From contig CAUEEP010000200.1 in the NCBI GenBank assembly GCA_958450365.1, positions 69,501 through 133,500 of the forward strand: a stretch of DNA of 64,000 bases. Reading direction: 5' to 3'. Within the stretch, counting starts at the first letter, position 1. Each line of letters opens with the position of its first letter. The translations under genes and the position numbers were made by a program. Below, one piece after another: positions 55,863 through 64,000 of the stretch. The stretch is from Mesorhabditis belari. Its lineage: Eukaryota > Nematoda > Chromadorea > Rhabditida > Rhabditidae. The notes under the pieces are model-generated. The model was given only the letters and a program-made list of their open reading frames with translations. It had not been told where the DNA came from and made no database searches.

Positions 55863-58800
55863 TAGAGATGACTCAACAACAACGCCTTCGTCGCCTCGCT
55901 CATCGACTCGGTCGAGCGAGAATTTGGATGTGGAGAGAGGTAGAAATGAGCAAAAGATTTCGAGCAAAACAAGCAATTTGTCGGTTTCAAACTTTGCCAT
56001 AAGCCATGACGCTCAAATACTTTCGTTTTCCCAAGTGATATCGTTGGCCTAATCTTGTCAACTCTTGCCTCTCGTCTCGTCTTCCAAATCCAACACAAAA
56101 CCCTCAATCTATCTACGAAGGATTGTTGTCTGTCCTCACCATATCAAAACTTAGCATAATATAAATATTTCTATTTTATTGTATTGCTACAAAATGTTAT
56201 ATTCTGTCCATTTTGAAAAGGAGAAACCTCCACCATATTTTCGACGTTACGAGTACCATCGAGTACCTGTTAGAAGGGTTTGTATTGCAGAAAAGTGGCT
56301 GCAAAAATATCAAAAAATATGCTAAACACAAAACAATAAGCATAAATATTCTAAAAAAGCATAAAATATTGATTTTAGCCTGCAAGACGGAGCGTAAGTG
56401 CAGGAGCCGAGAAGAGATCCTCTCTGCATCCACCAAAACCACAAGAAATCCCATTTATGGCCGAAGAGGAAATTAACGACGTTTGTGAATGTTTAGCATA
56501 AAAACTAGAAAACTATTACCAACTTGCTATAAATTTTCTTTTGATTTAGAACTCAATGAAAGGAGCTCGTCCTGGTTTTGAGTCGACTCCATTGAGAACC
56601 TCGTCGAGAAGAAGTGTTCGCAGTCAAATGGCTGCTGAAGTTGCACTTAGGTAACAAATAATTCTATTATTAAAAAAGGAATGCCGTTATATAGTAAAAT
56701 TTAGCGCACCTCATATAGAAATATTAGATGAAGGAGATCATTACAGGTATCAATCCTAGACACTTGTTTGTGTTCTTATTTCATTTCACTATAACGAAAA
56801 GTGTACCCGTTTTAACCTCAATGTACTAATACTTGTGTGTTTAGCGGTAACTTCTGAAAATCATTTTGTGAATGACTATCGATGGTTTAGATACGACTCG
56901 GTGCACTCAGTGCTTGTCGATTTTTGCAACCGGACAAGCAGTCATGGTATTCCATTTTTTGGGTAAGATTTTATAAAGATTTTTTATCAAATTTAAAGTT
57001 TTAAACTTCCACTTCCTTGCCTTCTTTTAAGCAGACCAAAAACTAAAGTATCTATAGTAATAATTGGCAATAAGCCTGCGTCTGTCACCGTTTTCCCGAG
57101 AGGGAAGAACTCACCATCTCGCAGGCAACAAAAAGAGAGAATGAAAAATTTTCGCTTTTCTTTGCCATAACCTTTGGTTTAAATAGAAATTTTGTCAAAA
57201 TGCAAAATGCAATTTTTTAGGAGTTGGCTGGTTTGGATATCGTTTTGAGTGGGTTTAGCGTTCTCACTAAAACTTTTGTGAGGGTTTTGGAAAAGAAGGA
57301 CACACCCAAGGTTTTTACAAGGGTTAGATTAGGTTAGATTTACCAGAATACACAACCGCGGTATTAGAGTCCGTAGTTATGCAAGAGCCGCTATTACTTT
57401 AAGTTAGGGTTAGTGTTCTGTTTTAACTCTGTGCTATTGAGAGACAGATCCGTTATAACTTTCGTTATATCCTGTGAAACTTTTAGATCAAGCAGCTTCT
57501 GGCCACGTCCCATTTGGGTGTCAATTTTCATTTTCTGTACGATTTTTTTTCTCATTCAAACGTACTTCACTATCGATGAATTCTATGGTTATCGAACAAT
57601 TTTTCAATTGAATCTCAAATTTGAACCAGGTGATGCTTTAAATAATAGCATACCAAGTAGAGAAGTATTTCTACTGCTAATGACAATACTCAATTCTATA
57701 ATTTCAACTTTCTTTTCTCGCTAGATGCCAGAAGCATGCTTTTGTGTTAAAATAGCCACAATAAGCATTTCAATCGAATTATTAACAAGAGATTTTTTGT
57801 TTACAAGAACAATTAGTAAAAGACTTCTTGTACTTGCCTTCGGTTTCAATGTTTTTGTTTGTCAGCTGCTCTTCGTTCCAGCTCTGGAACGAAGAAAGCT
57901 CTGGAACGTTCCAGCTCATGTTTTTATTTTTAGCTCCATTTCCGGCAGCCACGGTTTGCAATCTGAACCCGTACAAATTCAGTGAACTGAAGAAATTTCC
58001 TGAGATTGCGAATGCTGTTTGTTTTCCTTTCTGTCAAAAGTATTGTACTTGATAATTCAGATTGCAAAATGGGAAAATGCATTGACAGAAAAACCTGATC
58101 TTTCTTTGAGAATTCTTGAAGCGACGGGGAAACGAAAGAAACGTCAAGCAGAATTTCAGCCAATATTTGTCAGGTTCAAAAAAAATTTGATAGGTAATCT
58201 CAGGATTTAGATGTACCTGCAATAATCCCAACGATCGTTGTGTACCGAATCGAAATGAAGAGGCAAAATACATGTTTTTTTATAGTTAAACACAAACTAT
58301 TCAGGCAAATACCCAAGTTTGTTTATGTTTTGAAGATGTTTCAACTGGATACATTTGGCCTTGTTATCCGACAACAGAATGGACCGTAAAAGTCAGTTTT
58401 TACTAGGCAAACAAACGATGAGTGATCAATTGTACAGTTTTAGACTTGTAATCAATGTTCTTTCTCGAATACATGTGCAGATCCGGATCGACCTAACGCA
58501 ACTATGCCATTTAATCAAAATGTTTCTTGTCTTTGTCAGGGAATTTCACATAATTGTGTCATTCATCCAAAGGTAAAGAGTGCTGTAAAAGTACTTCGAA
58601 AGCTCTCTAGTACGCCATCTTTATAGCTAAAAAAAGTATTTTAGAATGAAATTCGCTGGTGGAATCCAAATAATTACACGATTTATCCAGCTGAACCGCC
58701 TTCAGCTGAGACGCCTTTCAGCGAGAATTTGGATCTTGAGGTATTTTTATGCATAGAAAACCGTATAAAAACTATTTGTATGCATAGAAAACCATAATAC

Positions 58801-61800
58801 CATAATGTACCAAACTATAATACCAAACTATAATGCCACCAGAAACCCGTTAAAATGAAAATAAGCTAATTTTTAGGGTGTTTTCGACAAAGGTACAATG
58901 ACAACAAGAATCAAAGAGTCTGTCAGTTATATGGTCTCTGAATTACCACAAGAAATCAAACACAATCTCTCGTACACACTTGGAGTGAGAAAATCGATCA
59001 AGAGATCCCCTTTATTGAAATTTAGGAATTTGTCTTGAGATGCACTTTTGATGGTAAGGATTGCAATATGACAGAGTGAGTCTTTAGCTTTAAAAAGAAA
59101 CCTTAATATGAAATATTATTATATTACAAAGAAAGAAATGGTTCCATAGTCCATTTTTTAGACTGTTTCAAGTACATCGTGACGCCGATTACGGAAATTG
59201 TTATACGTTTAATTTCAATACTTCTCTGGAAGTCAAGGTTTTCTTTTACCAAAAGAATACAATGATTATTGTAGTTCTAGAAAAAGAAAAAGATTTAAAT
59301 GTTTTAGTCAAATCGAGCTGGGCCTCTTTATGGATTGAGACTTTTGTTGAATGTAAATCAAGAAGATTATCTCCCAATTACGGAAGCTGCTGGAGTTCGA
59401 CTTGTTGTACATGAACGGGTAAAAAGCATTTTGATGAGTCTTTTTTAACAGAATCTCAGCTCACAAAGGATGCTATATCCTTTGTGATATCCAAAGGATG
59501 CTATATCCAAGGAACCAATTCACTTTACATTTAGAAAAACTAACTAAGAAAATTTTGCATATTAATTACAGGACTTTTAGGATCAAGAGCCATTTCCTGA
59601 CACATTTGGATACAGTGCGCCAACTGGTTTCGTTTCTTCGTTTGGGCTGAAAACGGTTTGTTTTATTAAATAAAATCGTAGATATTGTATTCCTTTTCTA
59701 TTTCTTTCTTATATATTTCTTTAGAAGCTTTATACTCGTTTACCACATCCGCATGGACAATGTTCGGACAAAGAACGGCCAAAACCATATATTTATGGAG
59801 ATCATTATTCTCCTGAGGTAGGATTCTAAGAAATAAAAACCCAAAAATCAAAAAATACTTTCCGAAATACTGTTGCACTTTAGGGTTGCTATCGCAATTG
59901 TTTTCAAATGGAAATGATCAACGATTGTGGTTGTGGAGATCCAAGACTTCCATTACCCGATGAACAAACAAAGGCTTGCAATTTACACAACGCCACTCAA
60001 AGTTTATAGAATTTTTTTGACAAAAAAATCTAATTTTTCAGAAGCTTGTCTGAAGAAGAATAATGAAGCAGCTGGTGGGGTGTACCGGACAAAAAAAGCC
60101 TGTAAGTTTGTGGATCAAATTGATCTAGATACTTCTTCTAAAAGATAGTTCTTCTAAAAGATGTATTACAATAGTTCTTTAGGTATTTGTAAACAGCAAT
60201 GCACCGAATATTTATTCGAAACTTCCTACTCAGCTGCCGCATGGCCTTCGGTGAATTTCGTTATTGGACAAGGGTGTCAAGGAGCTCAAGAGATATTCAA
60301 TGATTCAACTGCTTGCACCGAATATTATAGGTGAGATAAAAATGAAGGCAAATCAATATTAATATTTTTAAAACAAATGAAATTTTAGAGTGAATACAGC
60401 CTTTTTGGTGAGTTCTTTTTGTTTTTGTGGGTATGTCGTTAAGGTGTTGCAACTGTTGTAACTGTTGTAACTGTTGTAACAGTGATCAAAATTAAAAATC
60501 ATGCTTTCTAGAAGAAATTTTTCATTTGTCTTGTCTTTCATCAAATCTACTACTTCAATTTTACAGGAGATTTTCTATGAACAGCTCAACTATGAGACTC
60601 TGGAAGAAACACAAGGGTACACGGTTTGTTTCTTTCAAATAGCTAGCCACCAACTGATTAGTATATGGAAATAGTGATCAATAGTGAGAAAATGTTTAGA
60701 TGACAAACTTGTTCGCCGATTTCGGTGGCAGTATTGGGTTGTGGATTGGGTTTTCAGGTTAGAAACTTCACTCGAAAAAATATGTAACACATAAACATTA
60801 CCAATGATTCTTAAAAGAACAATTTACTTTCTTCTTTGGGTGTATCTTCTAAATCAATAAATCGACCTACTTTTCCCATATTTTCCCTTCACTATTGTTT
60901 TAAACAGTTTAAGCTATTGGGTCAATGCGTATGAAATGGCTAAATTTTTCCAGTTTACCCCAACCAATCACAAAAAGTTCTTTTTATGATTTGTTGCTAG
61001 TGAAAAGTTAGACAATAGTCAGCTTTTTGACTAAAGATTCCAGCTGTGGAACAAGTTATTTCAAGCAATCATGATTTTCATGGGCGTTTTCAATAAAAAG
61101 CTAATTCATTAAGAAATTCCAGGCTTTATCGCTCGAAATTATTTTCAAAACTCAAAAAACATATTGATAAAAATTCACTGAAATCTTTGAATAGAACTAC
61201 CGTAAATACTGTAATAGTACCCCACCCCCATAATGACGGTGCGGAGCGTTGCGTAGTCTAGCTTTGAACGAGTTTTTCTCGACACTGGTTTAAGCTACAG
61301 TGCGCGCTTAGGTATCAAAAAATAGCTGAAATTCAGGGCTATTTTTTGATAACAAAGACGCATTTTTTTGAAAGTACGGGGGCTTTGAAAAAAATGAAAT
61401 ACTAAAAAACTTTTGCGACTACGCGACTGTACGAGGGGAGTGGGGTACTATTGGGGGGTGGGACAAATGCGACCTTTTTTTTGCGCACCTGGACATTTGC
61501 GCACCTTTTTTTTGCTGGAAAAGGCCTTAGGAAAGGCCGTAGAGCTTTGAAAATCTTTCGAAAATTTTTCCATATAAGGGAATCGTATGCGTAGATTCCG
61601 AATTTCGACAAATCGGACCTCGCTGACACGTCAAATTTGGGCTAAAAGGCAAAAACTGCGGAAAAGCGTTAAGTTGCGTAGTTTTTGCCTTTTAACCCAA
61701 ATTTGACGTGTCAGCGAGTTCTGATTTGTCCAAATTCGGAATCTACGCATACGATTCCCTTCTATGAAAACATTTTCGAAATATTTTCGAAGCTCTACGG

Positions 61801-62710
61801 CCTTTCCTAAGGCCTTTTCCAGCGAAAAAAAGGTGCGCAAATGTCCAGGTGCGCAAAAAAAGGTCGCATTTGTCCCACCCCCGTACTATTGCAGTATTTA
61901 CGGTATGTTGATTAAAAAATATCGAGCTAATAAAACTTTGGCTCAAAAGAACATCAAAGTTGATTTGAATCGATCAAAAAGTTGAATCGACCAATCGATC
62001 GAAAAGTTTCTCTATCATTTCATGTCAAATAAACAGTTTGCCCGTTGTTATTAGCTTAAGATTATAACTCTTCATTCTAGCCAAACAGAAATTAGATAGC
62101 TGCTCTGGTGGAGAAATTTACATAGAGTGCTTGACTCTAGATTGACCATGAACCATGACTGATCTGACATGAACAGTTCACAGTCAACAATTAAAATTTA
62201 TTTGAAACTGCAAGAATGTATTATTTGTTAGAGCTGAAATATGCCTAACTAAATAAGAGAATTCAAATTTTTCTGGTGCTTTTCAGTGATCACGGTTTTC
62301 GAATTTCTGGAGCTGATTTTTGAGCTTGCCTACTATGGATTTGTTGTGGTGCCGAGGAGAATTCATAAAACATTACTAGAGAAAAAGCAAAGGTTGAAAA
62401 AGTATATATCAAAAAAATATTGAGTTACAGAAAGAAAAGACATGGATTGTCAATTCCTCAACTTCTCTACAAACATATGCCGAGTCATTCGGGTACCAAA
62501 ATGTTTCCGAAAAAGAGCTCCAAAGAAGCAACAAAGTCGAAAAGTGAGGAAGCAGCTGTGCTTAGGTAATCATTTTTTGGGGTTTTTTCAAAAGTTCGAC
62601 AAGTTTTAAGAATCTCCGTTGTAAAAAATTTAATTCCACATTTCAGTAATGACACAAGTATGGCTACTCTGCCGCCAGATGGAAAAGAAATCGACGAATG
62701 GCCACCTTGA
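55863..62710 (+). CDS. DEG/ENaC sodium channel subunit (degenerin family)
   Basis: Twenty-six exons join in phase to give about 802 residues (55863-56034, 56379-56480, 56550-56650, 56891-56962, 57487-57629, 57934-58016, 58061-58173, 58211-58241, 58305-58391, 58444-58572, 58645-58740, 58877-58984, 59026-59075, 59162-59237, 59308-59418, 59581-59655, 59725-59817, 59884-60001, 60042-60101, 60183-60330, 60389-60407, 60567-60623, 60700-60757, 62287-62392, 62431-62565, 62647-62710). The basic/Ser-rich cytoplasmic start leads to T-S-S-H-G-I-P, TM1 ([21 protein letters not shown]) and [12 protein letters not shown]. The Cys-rich loop has [25 protein letters not shown] and Y-R-N-C. TM2 is [12 protein letters not shown]. 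Family members form amiloride-sensitive trimeric channels. The full N-terminus is unsettled. AATAAA lies at 62858. Confidence 0.92.
61198..61905. mobile_element. Large foldback element in the pore-splitting intron
   Basis: The outer ends are TACCGTAAATACTG(T/C)AATAGTAC, inverted. Inside, two arms of about 200 bp (roughly 61455-61660 and 61681-61880) are near-perfect inverses, including GGGACAAATGCGACC and CGTATGCGTAGATTCCGAAT. It has no coding. It lies in the 1.5-kb intron between exons 60700-60757 and 62287-62392 of the channel gene. Confidence 0.85.
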
Positions 62711-64000
62711 TTTTAATGGGTTTTGAGAAGACTTTTGAAGCTCTCTTGTACTTTTTGATTTGACAGTCTTTCCGATTTGACAGGCATTTTTCACAGAGAA
62801 ACTTTTTTTTCATTTTTTTATCCACTTATCTTGTCAAATATTTAGATAACTAATTTTAATAAATTCATTAATTAACATTTTATTTAGTTTATCAATACAC
62901 TTAAGACATTAGAAAAGAGAAAAGAGAGGAATGAGACAGCCGCCTTGACCCGAATATCTCTGAAGAAAGACCAAAAAGAGTTATATCAGCTCGGGTGAAG
63001 AAAAGAACCAATCATCCAGAAAAAGAAGAAATCAGCATAGAGGATTGGAATGGAAAAGAATTGGAGAATATAGAGAAAGGGTGCTGTACAATGAATGTAT
63101 CGAGACACCATATCAAGAGAGTCAGTCATTATCAATCTTGAGAACAACAGCTTCGTTTGTAAATTCCGTTTGTTTCCATTGTTTCCATATGCTTGCCTTT
63201 GATCAATCTAGATTAACTGGAGAAGTTTTATTGAAAAGAAATGTTATACATTTTCCTTTTCTTTTATATATTCTTATACTAAATTCTTTTAGCAAATTCT
63301 TGAAGAAAGACCCTTGAAAAGTCATTTGGGTCAATGTTCGAATAATGAGAAGTTTATGGGTGGAAAATGAGTGGATGAATCATTTGATTTTTATCTTTCA
63401 AACGAAAATCTATCGTTTGTCTGTTCGAGGTTTTAAAAAGCTGTATTTAATTTGTTTAATAGTCATTTTTTAAAATATTATTGAATTTCTTTGGAGATAG
63501 AATTGGGTTATTGATTTCTGTGCTTGAATTCAAATGACAAATAGTTTTGGCTAACAATATTTTCCTTACCTTGTTTCACTACTAGCTGTCGCTGATTCGA
63601 AAAAGTGATTCAACTCGAGAATGATTGCGGTCACTAAAGAGGAACGATCTCGAGAGCCTTGTTGGGAATGGAGAAATGAAGTAAATGGGGAAAGAGAAGG
63701 GGAGAGTCCTTTTCCCTTAGGCTGTCCTCAGGACTTGTGAGGGGAATGTCTTTGCCTTTTCTCTTCTTTTCTTTTCATTCTCTTTTCAGATCCATTGCTG
63801 TTTGTCTCTGTTTACCGGCTAGCTGTGTGACCGTAAGGGTGGTCGGATAGATTGGGGGGAGGGGTACGAAAAGAGAAACGAGAAGAAGAAGCACTAATAC
63901 GCGAGACCCGGACGATCAACCTCAGCACCCATTCATTTCCTTTCTCACCATATTTGGACAACCAACCCTTTCAGTGATTACTTTTTTGCAAGTTTTCTTT
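62711..64000. other. 3' flank and intergenic sequence
   Basis: After the channel's polyadenylation signal, no supported gene was found to the end of the window. A purine-rich stretch (GGGGAAAGAGAAGGGGAGAG) lies near 63687-63707. Confidence 0.4.

Noticed and set aside
55541..56107. A 188-codon open frame on the minus strand
   Set aside because: It is antisense to a well-supported DEG/ENaC exon (55863-56034), has no recognisable motif and low-complexity stretches, and shows no splice context. It looks like a chance frame.
57050..57140. Hairpin with CCTGCG and CGCAGG arms as a possible small RNA gene
   Set aside because: The arms are six bases, far apart, with no supporting promoter or conserved boxes. 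It lies in a DEG/ENaC intron.

Overview
This is a window of nematode nuclear DNA, most likely from a free-living rhabditid-type worm. The DNA is AT-rich. Genes have many very short introns (36-110 bp) with TTTCAG-type acceptors. The families seen are typical of nematode accessory regions: serpentine chemoreceptors, C-type lectins, a DEG/ENaC channel, mariner/Tc1 elements and a DIRS/PAT-like tyrosine-recombinase retrotransposon. The longest open frames are therefore mostly single exons. I rebuilt the genes by hand from splice sites and codon phase, so the exon coordinates below are my own models.

From 0 to 21 kb, the minus strand carries the decayed remains of a tandem family of one multi-exon gene that I do not recognise. 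At least three exon copies share a P-W-I-[YFH]-D motif and a fourth is more divergent. This array has been invaded by transposons: a mariner-type MITE (201-720), several CAGT-ended palindromic MITEs, a 4.2-kb DIRS/PAT-like element (11829-16065), and a mariner (17086-19274) that itself contains a Tc1-like element (17882-18850).

From 21 to 34 kb there is a mariner-derived MITE with a transposase fragment (23074-23290), an unrecognised minus-strand gene piece (24922-25533), a type II membrane C-type lectin (26361-28333) flanked by a pair of ~570-bp direct repeats, and a compact eIF2-alpha-kinase-like gene (30975-32628).

From 34 to 52 kb lies a sensory or innate-immunity neighbourhood: a 50-residue tail-anchored protein with PSAP and PPSY motifs (34306-34610), three serpentine GPCR genes (35309-37792, 41958-44038, 49643-51519), a secreted double C-type lectin (38963-40434) and an unrecognised four-exon segment (45202-45697). 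MITEs sit in several introns.

From 52 to 63 kb there is a small minus-strand gene for a membrane-anchored cysteine-rich protein (52243-52560), then an intron-rich DEG/ENaC channel gene running to 62710. The intron that splits its pore helix carries a 700-bp foldback element. No tRNA, rRNA or CRISPR was seen.
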